Notes: generated from the sequence alone by a model not told the origin. DNA of 46,320 bases from an uncultured Candidatus Saccharibacteria bacterium (GCA_946409745.1 CAMJXP010000002.1:1-46320), one strand, 5' to 3'. Positions 1 to 10,251 are shown, numbered from the stretch's first letter. Translations and numbers: made by a program.

Positions 1-1351
1 ACTTAGTTCCCTCGGATAGTTGGAATCTGATAAATTCTGTAATCTCATCCTTAGTGAAGCTCGTCTCAAACGAATCCGCCGCGATATCGAGAATCTCCGG
101 AAGCTTCAAAAGGTACTCCTTCGAGCCAGTCAGTTTTTTGATAATGCCGGATAATACTTCCTGTTGATTTTCACCACGATGTTTATCGCCACGATAGTAT
201 TTTTTACGTTCACGAGCAAAACGCAGCGCACATTCACCATCCACAGTTTGTGGGCCATACGGGTAATAACATTTCTTAGTTGTTCCTGCTTTTGGATCAG
301 CATTAAGTGTCATCTCCGTGTCCGAGAATATTTCAATTCCATCGAGCTGATCCACCACCTTAATCACAGTTTGGAAACTCACCTTCACCGTGCGATCGAT
401 TTTAATGCCAAGGAAATCTTCAATCGTTGTCTTACTCATATTCACACCATAAAGCCCAGCGTGTGTGAGTTTGTCCTTTAGTCCGGTCGTACCATGGAGT
501 TGCACATACGTGTCGCGTGGAATTGTCGCAAGGAGTATCTTTCCCTTTGCTGGATTCACCACTGCGAGGATATTCACATCCGAGCGTGCCGTCGCGTCAT
601 CAATTCCAATTCGTGAATCACTACCGGAAATATAAATAATAAATGGCTCTTTCGTTACTTCCACCGGAGTCGTCTCCGCTTGTTCTTTGTCATAGGTGAT
701 CTTGTAGTTAAAGGCTACCTTATATTTATCCGTAATGGTTTCCACGGCTTCGGTCAGCGCGTTAAAACGCTCCGCTTCCATCACACTGGCAGTCGAAAGA
801 TTCTTATCAAGAGTACTAAGCAAAGTATTAGTATCATCATAATAATCAATCATGATGTCACCAGTATTTTTCCTTAACTCTTCGCTCGCCAACGTCGCCC
901 GCGTATCTGCACGGAGAAACCCAACACTCTTACCGGCAAGCTCACTCGCTTCGTCGATATCACTCGCTACCGGCACTACCACACTATACCATTTCGATTC
1001 AGTAGTCTTAGTAGTAATACGGCTAAAGAAATTATTTAGTGAGCCAGAATATCTCATCGCAAAGAGCGAAAGGCTAATCGTGACGATAGAAAGGATAGTC
1101 GCGAGCACCTTGGTAATAGTTTTTGGTAACTTTTTCGTAAAGACGAGTTTATAAGAACAAAAGGCCAGGATAGCAAGAAGCACAGCACCAGCGGCAATAA
1201 TAATATAAGCTGGCAAAATCTGCATCTTGATCAAAGACACAACGAGAAGCATCGACGTGATGAGCTCACCCAGCATCAAAAAGGCAAAGACCAATTTTGG
1301 TGGCTTGATGAATTCTAGACGGCTTCTACTTTTTTTATTATTCTTCGGCAT
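1..1351 (-). CDS. LytR-CpsA-Psr (LCP) family protein, C-terminus cut by the window edge
   Basis: Reverse-strand translation from ATG at 1351 (MPKNNKKSRSRLEFIKPPKLVFAFLM...) gives several TM segments, then the LCP core (IYISGSDSRIGIDDATARSDVNILAVVNPAKGKILLATIPRDTYVQLHG... HAGLYG...FLGIKIDRTVKVSF...ALRFARERKKY). Missing from the ORF track because no stop lies in the window. Confidence 0.9.
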   Translation of the reverse strand, partial: MPKNNKKSRSRLEFIKPPKLVFAFLMLGELITSMLLVVSLIKMQILPAYIIIAAGAVLLAILAFCSYKLVFTKKLPKTITKVLATILSIVTISLSLFAMRYSGSLNNFFSRITTKTTESKWYSVVVPVASDIDEASELAGKSVGFLRADTRATLASEELRKNTGDIMIDYYDDTNTLLSTLDKNLSTASVMEAERFNALTEAVETITDKYKVAFNYKITYDKEQAETTPVEVTKEPFIIYISGSDSRIGIDDATARSDVNILAVVNPAKGKILLATIPRDTYVQLHGTTGLKDKLTHAGLYGVNMSKTTIEDFLGIKIDRTVKVSFQTVIKVVDQLDGIEIFSDTEMTLNADPKAGTTKKCYYPYGPQTVDGECALRFARERKKYYRGDKHRGENQQEVLSGIIKKLTGSKEYLLKLPEILDIAADSFETSFTKDEITEFIRFQLSEGTK

Positions 1352-1442
1352 CCCTTCTCCCGATGCCCACCACATATATTATATATAATATAACATATTT
1401 TTCATATAATTGCAATCTATTTACAGATCACAAAAGGTTTGT

Positions 1443-1448
1443 TATAAT
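1443..1448 (+). promoter_or_regulatory. Promoter of orphan sRNA candidate (TTTACA at 1420-1425, 17 bp, TG-extended TATAAT)
   Basis: TTTACA-N17-TATAAT with TGT before the -10; no plus-strand CDS downstream. Confidence 0.6.
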
Positions 1449-1454
1449 AATCCC

Positions 1455-1521
1455 ATCGATAGGAGTCTAGGACTTCCTATCACTATGCTGGTGAGATTAG
1501 GTTCCTAACCTAATCTTTTTT
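1455..1521 (+). ncRNA. Candidate ~67-nt small RNA with intrinsic terminator
   Basis: Predicted TSS near 1455; hairpin gatagga...tcctatc, then a 10-bp terminator stem AGATTAGGTT-CCT-AACCTAATCT followed by TTTTT. Confidence 0.55.
1494..1521 (+). terminator. Intrinsic terminator of sRNA candidate
   Basis: Perfect 10-bp inverted repeat, 3-nt loop, T-run only on the + side. Confidence 0.75.
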
Positions 1522-1766
1522 CTTCGGTTTGACCTGTTTTCTACGACCAATGTTCAAGATTATTAAACCTATTTGCATCGCTCGCTCCTTTCCAGGACTC
1601 TGATCGCGCCTAGAATAAATCTTCTTAATGAGCCCCTCAAACGCCACGAGTCCGTTGCAACTCCTGGACAAATGACCCACTAATCTCCAAAGACCAACAC
1701 GAAAGAAAAACTAACATAGTAACAAAAAATCTGCAACCCCCACCTATAAACTAACCGCAAGTCTAA

Positions 1767-2255
1767 TTAAAACAACGATCTAAAGTAAGCGAGTAGCTTC
1801 AGACGCTTGGTAGCCGCCACTTCTGCTGGCGTATCGCCACTATTGAGTTTTGCGCGAAGCATCGTAGAAGAAACCTTCTTGGTATACGGGAAGTAAACCA
1901 CATCCACACCGTATTTTTTTAATTCAGCTTCGCATTTAGAAAAGAGTTCAGAACCTTTCCAGTCGTCACCCACAAACATCGCATCAAATTTATACTTATG
2001 ATAGGCTGCAATTTTATCCTTATTGACTTGAGGTACAACCTTATCTACATACCTACAACCAAGCACAACTTCGCAACGATCTTCAAACGGAATGATTGGA
2101 GTTTTATTTTTCGTCTTTTGGACGAGTTCATCAGTTGAAACACCGACAATAAGATAATCGCATTGCTCTTTAGCACGGCGCAATAAATTAAGATGTCCTA
2201 CATGGAACATGTCATAAACACCGGTAGTGTATCCAACTCTATACTTTTTACTCAT
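1767..2255 (-). CDS. Cytidylyltransferase, glycerol-3-phosphate cytidylyltransferase (TagD)-like
   Basis: YRVGYTTGVYDMFHVGHLNLLRRAKEQCDYLIVGVSTDEL contains the HxGH nucleotidyltransferase motif; likely start MSKKYR at 2255 rather than ORF start 2294. Confidence 0.85.
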   Translation of the reverse strand: MSKKYRVGYTTGVYDMFHVGHLNLLRRAKEQCDYLIVGVSTDELVQKTKNKTPIIPFEDRCEVVLGCRYVDKVVPQVNKDKIAAYHKYKFDAMFVGDDWKGSELFSKCEAELKKYGVDVVYFPYTKKVSSTMLRAKLNSGDTPAEVAATKRLKLLAYFRSLF

Positions 2256-2303
2256 ATTACCCATTATTTTACCACTAGATTGCATAATTGTCAATTTTAT
2301 TAC

Positions 2304-3734
2304 CTATTCACTGCCAACATCAATCTCTTTTTTCTTTTTCTTCGACTTCAACATCTTCAGAATGCTCTTCATATTGTACTGATTAAAGCAGACTACAAGA
2401 TATACAACCAATACAGCGTTCAAGATATTCATCCAAAAGATATTCAAATGATAAATCACAGATGAAGCGATAAACGCAATCGTGAATAACGTGAATGTCT
2501 TTACATCAAACTTAAACTTTACATACTTCTTACAGTCATGGACACGATATAAGCCCATCGCCATATACGAAACTAGTGTTGAAATTGTCGCGGCATGTAA
2601 CCCGATGAAGTTAATCAAAGCTAAATCGACCGTAATATTAATCACAGCAGAGATAATAGTCGTAGTAGCAATCGCTTTTGTCTTTTTCTTAGCAACATAA
2701 ATGCCACCAATCAAACTAATCAATACATGCCAGCTGTTTGCATATAAAAGCACCGGAATATAGTTATAAGAATCGTGGTATTGCTCACCAATTAGTAGAT
2801 TGTAGAAAATCGGAATCGCCACCAGAATAAGCAACGCAATACTTGAGAAGAAAATTAAAAGCTGATTAATCATCTTTGTGAAGAATTCATCTCGATCCTT
2901 GTCGTCAATATGAAGCGATGCTGATTCTTGCCATGACACATTAAAAATCGAAAACACACTGTTTAGAATATTTGAAAACTTGCACGATACCGTATAAATA
3001 CCATTAGCCGCAGCATTAAGGAAGATGCGAATGATAGTTCTATCAGAAGCATTAACTACCCACCACGAAAGTGAATTCGGGATCATCGGCACAGAAAACT
3101 TCAAAAATTCGTTGATAGTTTTCTTTGAGATCATACTTGGTGAAAAGTTCTTATATAGTCTCGCGCTAAAGAAGACGAACAGGATACAAATGATATTCGC
3201 GACGGATGAAGAAATAAGAATACTATCCGCACCACGTCCCATAAATGCAATTAAAATAACATTCATCACAAGCGTACTTACGCCAGTAAGTACACTTGCG
3301 ATGGTGTAATGCATAATCTTACCGGTGCCACGAAGTATCTGCAAAGTTACACCAGAGATCATCAATACGACAAGATTCATTATTATCCAAAGGTGGTTTG
3401 GAAGTGTTACAAACAGCGAAACAATTAGTGAGATGATTAACGCCAATACGATAGACCAAAGTAACACGAACAATACATTACTAATAATTCCCTTGGTTTT
3501 TTCAGGCGATTTTCTTACATCTACAAGAAAACGGAAAGTCGCACTATCCATGCGAAGCGTCAAAACTGGAATAAGCAAAGTAATATAGGTTTGAATCAAA
3601 TCAACCGTGCCATAATCACTAGTCGCTAGCTTAGATGTGTAAAGCGGAAGCAAAAGAAGGCTCATAAACTGCGTAGCAAACTTGCCAAGCAGCAAGATGA
3701 GTGTATTCTTTATAAATTCCTTGCCTTTACTCAT
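2304..3734 (-). CDS. Polysaccharide flippase (Wzx/MATE-like)
   Basis: ~475 aa multi-TM protein starting [49 protein letters not shown], typical of O-antigen/oligosaccharide flippases. Confidence 0.85.
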   Translation of the reverse strand: MSKGKEFIKNTLILLLGKFATQFMSLLLLPLYTSKLATSDYGTVDLIQTYITLLIPVLTLRMDSATFRFLVDVRKSPEKTKGIISNVLFVLLWSIVLALIISLIVSLFVTLPNHLWIIMNLVVLMISGVTLQILRGTGKIMHYTIASVLTGVSTLVMNVILIAFMGRGADSILISSSVANIICILFVFFSARLYKNFSPSMISKKTINEFLKFSVPMIPNSLSWWVVNASDRTIIRIFLNAAANGIYTVSCKFSNILNSVFSIFNVSWQESASLHIDDKDRDEFFTKMINQLLIFFSSIALLILVAIPIFYNLLIGEQYHDSYNYIPVLLYANSWHVLISLIGGIYVAKKKTKAIATTTIISAVINITVDLALINFIGLHAATISTLVSYMAMGLYRVHDCKKYVKFKFDVKTFTLFTIAFIASSVIYHLNIFWMNILNAVLVVYLVVCFNQYNMKSILKMLKSKKKKKEIDVGSE

Positions 3735-4578
3735 TGAAAAACACCTCTTCTCCATCTTCAAACTTTATGTATTCCGGACTATGCGTGATTCTTTTCTCTT
3801 TTGGTGGCAATTGCATATAGTTCGGACCATAAATATTAGTAAGGACATAGTCGCAATTCCTTGGCGCAAAGTATTCTTTTCCTTCAAATTTAACTTTACT
3901 CAAAGGAAGGATTTCATCGATTAAATGCGTTTGACGCAAAACACCATATTGACTACCATAATTGATATAATACATGCAGTTCTTGTTGTTTTCCGACTCT
4001 ACAATTTTATTCAATTTCTTCATAATACTTTTAACGCTACGATGCTTATATAAAAACAGAAAATTGTCTATTCTCTTACGCTCTACTCTCTTTGTCCTTT
4101 TACTTTTCCGCATGCAAATACGTTTCAAAAAAACAATTCTACGCCATTTGAGTTTTATGAAGGAATCCTTAAAATGATTTGTATAGTCAAGTGGGAAAAT
4201 ATCTACCCAAATGCCCTGACCACCATCATACGATTCAGACATCGTCTTTTCTCTCATTATGGTATTTTTTAACTTGACCTTCGAAAACATATAACAATAT
4301 TCATCATTCGTCGAGATATCTTCAAGAAGAAACCTATCGCCTAACTCTTTTGGAGCAATTCCTAGAAACTTCTCATAGTCTTCGCGAGGCATTGAAATAT
4401 CCAGATCGTCGTCCCATGGGATAAAACCATTGTGTCTTATCGCACCGAGCAATGTACCACCAATCAATAAATACCTCAGCCCATTCTTATCACATACTCT
4501 AGCAATCTCATCTAGGATTTCTTGCTCAGATCTATGGATTTTATTCAAAGTTTTCTTATCATATCCTATCTTTCCCAT
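3727..4578 (-). CDS. LicD family phosphotransferase
   Basis: [35 protein letters not shown] is the classic LicD/nucleotidyltransferase-fold signature. Confidence 0.93.
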   Translation of the reverse strand: MGKIGYDKKTLNKIHRSEQEILDEIARVCDKNGLRYLLIGGTLLGAIRHNGFIPWDDDLDISMPREDYEKFLGIAPKELGDRFLLEDISTNDEYCYMFSKVKLKNTIMREKTMSESYDGGQGIWVDIFPLDYTNHFKDSFIKLKWRRIVFLKRICMRKSKRTKRVERKRIDNFLFLYKHRSVKSIMKKLNKIVESENNKNCMYYINYGSQYGVLRQTHLIDEILPLSKVKFEGKEYFAPRNCDYVLTNIYGPNYMQLPPKEKRITHSPEYIKFEDGEEVFFNE

Positions 4579-5183
4579 GATATACCCTCCTTAATTACTT
4601 TGGCAGGGCAACCACCAACTAATGTTCTCGACGGGACATCCTTTGTAACCACAGCACCAGCAGCAATAATACTACCATCGCCTATAGTGACACCGGGGAG
4701 GATGATAGCTCTCATCCCGATCCAAACATTTTTCCCAATCGTAATTGGCTCGCTCATCTTATAACCGCTCTGTTTTACTCTATGGTTATTACTATCACGA
4801 ATGAATACTTCTTCCGAAATAATAGTATTATCACCAATACTAATCTTAGTAAAAGCTTCAATTCTAGTATTGCTATTAATAAGACAATTCTCGCCGATGA
4901 CTAGTTCAGAGCCCTCGTTTACTGATACCCTGCATCCAGATCTGAATACGACATTTTTACCACATTTAAACGATCCATTATTAGACACGAATAACGAGCC
5001 AACGGTTTTGTTTTTTATGATTCTTGAAAAATGCCACTCTTTATTAAACTGTAAACCTTTCTCAACATCAATAACTGCCTTCTTCGAGATGTCAATCATC
5101 GCCGGCTTAAAAATGATTAATCCTTTGTGCAGATAAAAAAGTTTAATCTTAAATACAAGAGCTATCTTCTTTAAAATGTTCAT
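4566..5183 (-). CDS. Hexapeptide-repeat acyltransferase (LbH family)
   Basis: [20 protein letters not shown]...[51 protein letters not shown]. Confidence 0.93.
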   Translation of the reverse strand: MNILKKIALVFKIKLFYLHKGLIIFKPAMIDISKKAVIDVEKGLQFNKEWHFSRIIKNKTVGSLFVSNNGSFKCGKNVVFRSGCRVSVNEGSELVIGENCLINSNTRIEAFTKISIGDNTIISEEVFIRDSNNHRVKQSGYKMSEPITIGKNVWIGMRAIILPGVTIGDGSIIAAGAVVTKDVPSRTLVGGCPAKVIKEGISWER

Positions 5184-6115
5184 TATCTGTTCCTCCCAGC
5201 TCTCTTTTGTATTCTTTTACTCTTAATCAAACAATACATAGATTCATAAAAATACGGATTACATAACAAGGTGATGCCATTTCCAGCAAATGCGAAAAAT
5301 TTTTTCTGCTTCTTGTAATCTTTCATCTTTTTTGTTGTCTTATAGTATTTTTCAATTACGAAGGTTTTATGTTTCCCTTTACTGCTGTCTAAATATTGAA
5401 TGTAATCAGAATAGTTACTAACCATGCTTTTTTTATAATTGCGTCGTACATATGATAAACTAGTTTTTTGAATCGCTCTTTTAGTGCTCGATACACCAGA
5501 ATCATTTAGCCTGTATCTTAAAAGAACATCGCCCAAATTATCAATCCTCTTTCCTTGTAAAGTTAAGCGCACCAAAAATTCATAGTCTTCACACGCAGGG
5601 AAATCAATATACTTATTATTTTTAAATAGTTCTACTTTCCCAAGCCAAGTAGGGTGTGCCATTGGGCTATTGTAACGAAGGTATTCTTTTATAGATTCTG
5701 GGCCCTTAGGGTAAATGGTCGGCGCGTCGGCGTTTTTACCGTTCATGTCCATATTCACAATATCGCATCCAACCAAATCTAAATCATTTTTCAACAAGAA
5801 ACCTAATTCTTTCTCTAGTCTTTTTGGATCGGCACAATCATCGGCGTCCATACGAGCAATATATTCTCCTTTCGCCAGATCAACTGCCTTATTTAAACTC
5901 GCCGTCAAGCCAATATTCTGCTTATTAATTATCTTTACAATACGCTTATCCTGCCTACTAATTCTATCGATGCAGTCTATTAATTCTTTTCTATTTGGAG
6001 CATCGATAACGACAATTAATTCAAAATCCTTTAGCGATTGTTGAAGAATGGATCGAACGGACTGTTCAATTAAAGAAATCGGCTCATTATATACTGACAT
6101 AATTACAGAAATCAT
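5183..6115 (-). CDS. Glycosyltransferase family 2
   Basis: [35 protein letters not shown]...[18 protein letters not shown]. Confidence 0.93.
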   Translation of the reverse strand: MISVIMSVYNEPISLIEQSVRSILQQSLKDFELIVVIDAPNRKELIDCIDRISRQDKRIVKIINKQNIGLTASLNKAVDLAKGEYIARMDADDCADPKRLEKELGFLLKNDLDLVGCDIVNMDMNGKNADAPTIYPKGPESIKEYLRYNSPMAHPTWLGKVELFKNNKYIDFPACEDYEFLVRLTLQGKRIDNLGDVLLRYRLNDSGVSSTKRAIQKTSLSYVRRNYKKSMVSNYSDYIQYLDSSKGKHKTFVIEKYYKTTKKMKDYKKQKKFFAFAGNGITLLCNPYFYESMYCLIKSKRIQKRAGRNR

Positions 6116-7374
6116 TTTGACTCTCCATCAATCTTAGCTAAACTGTTTTCTGGCAAATAGTTCATAGCAATACTTAAAGCGAATATAATTGGCGGAAATT
6201 CATAATATACTGCACCCTTATATTCAAATATTAGAAATACAATCATCAATTGCACAATCATCAGTTTGCTCATTTTTCTCAAACTAAAAAGCGAATAGGC
6301 CGTGAATAAATATGAAAGAATAGATCCAAAAACACCCCAAAACAGTATATTACGTAAATAACCAACATCCGTCTGCATATAATAATGGCCATCTTTTTTG
6401 TAATAACCATCGCCAAACATAATTGTACTCTCCGGTATCTCAATTTGGCTCATCTCTTGCAACCTATCAAAAGATGCATTATTTGCGTCGCCAGTCGATA
6501 AAAGGTTAATAATTGGCGTCGACATCCATCTATACCAGTCGCTAAATACTGGTACGTCTTTTAATGCATTAAGAGAAATAACAATAATAATTGGCAAGCT
6601 ACAAAACAGAATAATCCTCTTGATATTCTTTCTATTCCAATATAATATGGCAGCTATAGTTACTATTGACGAAACTATCACGCCGCTTCTACCATAAAAC
6701 ATATTACCCAATATACATCCAAGGAATAAAACTAAAAATTGGATAGCACTAATAGGCTTTTCATTCGAACCATATCTCAAAAACAGTGTAAAAATAACGC
6801 TTATAGTACAATATAGTGTCAATCTAAAACCAGCAAAACCCTGCCACCCTAACCGGAAAGTATATCCATACGAATTTAACAAACTCTCAGACGACACTTC
6901 TTTCACGAATATTGAGAACCATGTCTCTTGTATAGATGGAATTAAAACAAACAACAGCGTGCAAATTACATATACAACATGCGTCAACGCAAAATAGTAC
7001 ATAAAATAATAAGCAGCCTTTTCCTCCTCTGTCTTCTTCAAGATGACACATAAAAGAAACATATAGATAATTGCTTTTCTGAAAAAATACGACGATACTA
7101 TTAAGTGTGAATAATCGCCAGTTTCATGCAGAGCTATGGACAATAAACTAAGTAATAATAAGAAAACAGCAAATAATATAGTTTTGCTCTGCCTTAAACC
7201 AATTTTATTAAATACCGATCTATTAATCAGGATATAAAGGAAAGGAATGCCATAAGAAACAATAGTCAATAACAACGGAAAAGCTTTCAATGAAGGCGTG
7301 TACATGAAAAAGCAAAACAGAAACAGAATAAGCGGGCTCGTCTTTAGATATTTTCTTTCAATCCTATTTTTCAT
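6112..7374 (-). CDS. O-antigen ligase/polymerase-like membrane protein (Wzy-like)
   Basis: ~10 hydrophobic segments with a large loop; position between glycosyltransferases and flippase. Confidence 0.7.
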   Translation of the reverse strand: MKNRIERKYLKTSPLILFLFCFFMYTPSLKAFPLLLTIVSYGIPFLYILINRSVFNKIGLRQSKTILFAVFLLLLSLLSIALHETGDYSHLIVSSYFFRKAIIYMFLLCVILKKTEEEKAAYYFMYYFALTHVVYVICTLLFVLIPSIQETWFSIFVKEVSSESLLNSYGYTFRLGWQGFAGFRLTLYCTISVIFTLFLRYGSNEKPISAIQFLVLFLGCILGNMFYGRSGVIVSSIVTIAAILYWNRKNIKRIILFCSLPIIIVISLNALKDVPVFSDWYRWMSTPIINLLSTGDANNASFDRLQEMSQIEIPESTIMFGDGYYKKDGHYYMQTDVGYLRNILFWGVFGSILSYLFTAYSLFSLRKMSKLMIVQLMIVFLIFEYKGAVYYEFPPIIFALSIAMNYLPENSLAKIDGESK

Positions 7375-9484
7375 AACTCGACCTCTCAGGAAGCTTCTTA
7401 TTTAAAATAGACGAAACACTCTTTTTTATTTCGCTAAAATCATTAGCACCGACGTCGTCTGGCAAAATATCATTAATACAGACAACCTTCACCTTCTTAG
7501 AATTCACAGCACGTTCAACCTGTTTAATACTATTTTTCGAATTAAACTTGATGTGTTTTCCGGTTTTTACCGAACGAGGCACGAAACGATTCTCGCATAG
7601 TTGCCATTGTATAAAAATGTATTGGTTAACGTCGCCGTTATCTCTAAATCTATGTGAGCTTGTTTCACTTAAAATTTGTTCCTCCGCATCCCAAACCTTA
7701 CAAAAGGTTTCTTTCAAAAATGGAACACTAACATGATGAGCCTTATAACCGGTAAAGTACGGATATATAATTTGAGACAAAGTACGAATATTATAAGAGC
7801 CATACTTTACATTAATCCATTTAAACGGATGCTTATGAACTATTTCTTTCTTTTTAAAGTGTCGATTAATTAATAAAACATCATTAAACATCATTTGTGC
7901 GAATTGCTGATCGCCTTCCATTCCAGTAGCGGCATTAATATCTGCAACTTCAACGGGCAGCCCATTTTTAAAGAAATAACTCGGTTTGACCTTGTTGACC
8001 AAGAATACATCGTCATTAAAATAGACGAAATGCTCAGACAAATTCGGAATGCGATGGATATTTACTTCAATAGCAGATGTATTGTATACTGGCAAGTTTT
8101 CTTTTTTCAGAATGTCTTTATGGTCTATAATGGTCAACTTTGGGTTATCTTCTTTTAACCATTCAGGCTTTTGATCATCCGTTACTAAATATACATGATT
8201 AACCCATGGTGCATATTTTTCAACCGCCCTGAACCAATATTTAAACGTGCCCCAATCTCTATATCTGGCAGCGCAGTCAGCAATATCAATGTCCGCTTTG
8301 TATTTCTGTTTCTTTGCTAACCATCTCGGATCAGCACCATCCACCCATAAAACAACAAAGTCGATAGGATATGGCTCTTTTTTGCTAGCAATCCTTGGGG
8401 AATGGAAATAAACCTTATCCATACAACTTTTAACACTAACCAATGAAAATGTTCTATCGATAATAACTTGGAGCGTATTCAATTCCAAAATCCTTTTCCG
8501 AAAACCGTCAGAATCACCTTGACTAACAGCCACTAATCCACACTTTTCACAAACATCACGATTCCCTCTACAATCCGTCGCTACAATCGGAATACCACGA
8601 AATGCCGCTTCAAGTAAATTAACCGGCAGTCCTTCTTGGCGAGATGATGAAACAGCCACATCAGAAATCTGCAATAATTCCGGGATATCGTTTCTAAATC
8701 CGAGGAAGTGCACTTGATTATCCAGGCCTAAATCTTTTGCGAGCTTCTGGCATTTACCATTCAAACTGTCCTTACCCGGTAATAGTAGATGCATGTTCTT
8801 CTTCTCATCAAATACCGGCTTCAGTGTATTAATTAACCAAGTTTGATTCTTTCTTTTTGACAATTCTGCTGGGAAAATCAATACAAAATCATCTGCTTTT
8901 AGGCCAAGCGATTCGCGAAGAGCGAGTTTTTCTTTCGCACTCATCTTCTTTTCAAACTTCTTCGGATCTACACCCACACCTGGCACATACTGGATATCCT
9001 TACAACGCTTACCAAACTTCTTCTTCGCTCGTTCATAATCTTCGTTATTAATCGTAATCAGCGTATCCGTGTATTTAGCGAGATACCATTCCACCGGATA
9101 AAACATTAACCAAAAATGTAGTGGTGCACCTTTGTAGAAATGGAATCCGTGTGCCGTATAAATCACTCTCGTACCATTTTTTCGAGCTGATCTAGCCGCC
9201 ATTCTCGCCACCACTCCACCCATCGGCGTATGACAATGAATAATATCGTATTTTTCTTCTTTAATTGCTTTACGAAGTTTGCGAATTGCTTTGAAATTTG
9301 AAATAAACTTGAACGGGCTGCGTTTAATCGGTATTGAGATTTTCTTATCACAATACTTAATCGGCTTATCCGACTCAGTAGCAACTGACGTTTCCCAACC
9401 CTTTTCTTTAAACATTTTTAGAAATGGCAAATGAAAAAGCTCAATATGCGAATCCACCGTTGCCACAAATAAAACCTTTTTCAT
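7364..9484 (-). CDS. GT4 glycosyltransferase fused to Stealth-family phosphotransferase
   Basis: N-half: MKKVLFVATVDSHIELFHLPFLKMFKEKGWE...VPGVGVDPKKF...SSSRQEGLPVNLLEAAFRGIPIVATDCRGNRD. C-half: PIDFVVLWVDGADPRWLAKKQKYK (CR1), YRDWGTFKYWFRAVEKYAPWVNHVYLVTD..., HFVYFNDDVFL (CR2). SD aaaggag before ATG at 9484. Confidence 0.9.
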   Translation of the reverse strand: MKKVLFVATVDSHIELFHLPFLKMFKEKGWETSVATESDKPIKYCDKKISIPIKRSPFKFISNFKAIRKLRKAIKEEKYDIIHCHTPMGGVVARMAARSARKNGTRVIYTAHGFHFYKGAPLHFWLMFYPVEWYLAKYTDTLITINNEDYERAKKKFGKRCKDIQYVPGVGVDPKKFEKKMSAKEKLALRESLGLKADDFVLIFPAELSKRKNQTWLINTLKPVFDEKKNMHLLLPGKDSLNGKCQKLAKDLGLDNQVHFLGFRNDIPELLQISDVAVSSSRQEGLPVNLLEAAFRGIPIVATDCRGNRDVCEKCGLVAVSQGDSDGFRKRILELNTLQVIIDRTFSLVSVKSCMDKVYFHSPRIASKKEPYPIDFVVLWVDGADPRWLAKKQKYKADIDIADCAARYRDWGTFKYWFRAVEKYAPWVNHVYLVTDDQKPEWLKEDNPKLTIIDHKDILKKENLPVYNTSAIEVNIHRIPNLSEHFVYFNDDVFLVNKVKPSYFFKNGLPVEVADINAATGMEGDQQFAQMMFNDVLLINRHFKKKEIVHKHPFKWINVKYGSYNIRTLSQIIYPYFTGYKAHHVSVPFLKETFCKVWDAEEQILSETSSHRFRDNGDVNQYIFIQWQLCENRFVPRSVKTGKHIKFNSKNSIKQVERAVNSKKVKVVCINDILPDDVGANDFSEIKKSVSSILNKKLPERSSYEK

Positions 9485-9494
9485 CCCCACTCCT

Positions 9495-10217
9495 TTAAGC
9501 ACTCGCCTTGTTTCTCTTTTTCAAATCCCGAATATCATCATGTATTCCGGCTTTGCCAGCATCGACTTCTTCCCCGACAAAAACCTGTCTAAAAGTATAA
9601 ACAATCACTTTAATATCCATCCATAGCGAATAATTCTCCACGTATTCTAGATCGTAATCAATCTTCTCAAAAATCGTAAGGCCGTTCCTACCCTTCGCTG
9701 CAGCGAGGCCAGTAATACCAGGGCGCACCTTCGTGCGTCCACGTTCCATCTCATTCATATTCTGCCAATATTGTGGAATCCATGGCCTCGGCCCAATAAA
9801 GCTCATCTGTCCAAGAAACACATTAATAAACTGTGGGAGTTCGTCAATCGAGGTCCTGCGAATCAACTTCCCCACCTTCGTATACTGATCCTCGCATTTA
9901 GTATTCATCACATCATTATCTGCCGCCATCGAACGGAATTTAAAGATATAAAATTCCTTGCCGTCCTTGCCGGTGCGAAGTTGCTTAAAGAGAACCGGAC
10001 CTTTCGAATCACATTTAATTGCAACCGCCGTAATCACGAAAAGCGGCGATAGTAACACTAATACTACCGCCGAAATCGTGAGATCCATTACGCGCTTGAA
10101 AGTGCCATAAACTACAAAATGCACTGCATGGAGTTTCTCTTGCAGTGGCGTTCTGACCGTACTGATTTTAAGCACCTGCTGTTCCGCAGTGCTCGCAACA
10201 ATTTTCTTCTTTGGCAT
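9495..10217 (-). CDS. Bacterial sugar transferase (undecaprenyl-phosphate sugar phosphotransferase)
   Basis: KRVMDLTISAVVLVLLSPLFVITAVAIKCDSKGPVLFKQLRTGKDGKEFYIFKFRSM...GLAAAKGRNGLTIFEKIDYDLEYVENYSLWMDIKVI. Confidence 0.95.
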   Translation of the reverse strand: MPKKKIVASTAEQQVLKISTVRTPLQEKLHAVHFVVYGTFKRVMDLTISAVVLVLLSPLFVITAVAIKCDSKGPVLFKQLRTGKDGKEFYIFKFRSMAADNDVMNTKCEDQYTKVGKLIRRTSIDELPQFINVFLGQMSFIGPRPWIPQYWQNMNEMERGRTKVRPGITGLAAAKGRNGLTIFEKIDYDLEYVENYSLWMDIKVIVYTFRQVFVGEEVDAGKAGIHDDIRDLKKRNKASA

Positions 10218-10251
10218 CCTTCTCCTATGATGCCCACCAACTATCTATTAA

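Noticed and set aside
1372-1395. tatattatatataatata AT-palindromes as protein-binding operators
   Set aside because: Low-complexity AT sequence overlapping promoter -10 regions; it recurs in a terminator loop at ~12495, so not specific enough to stand alone.
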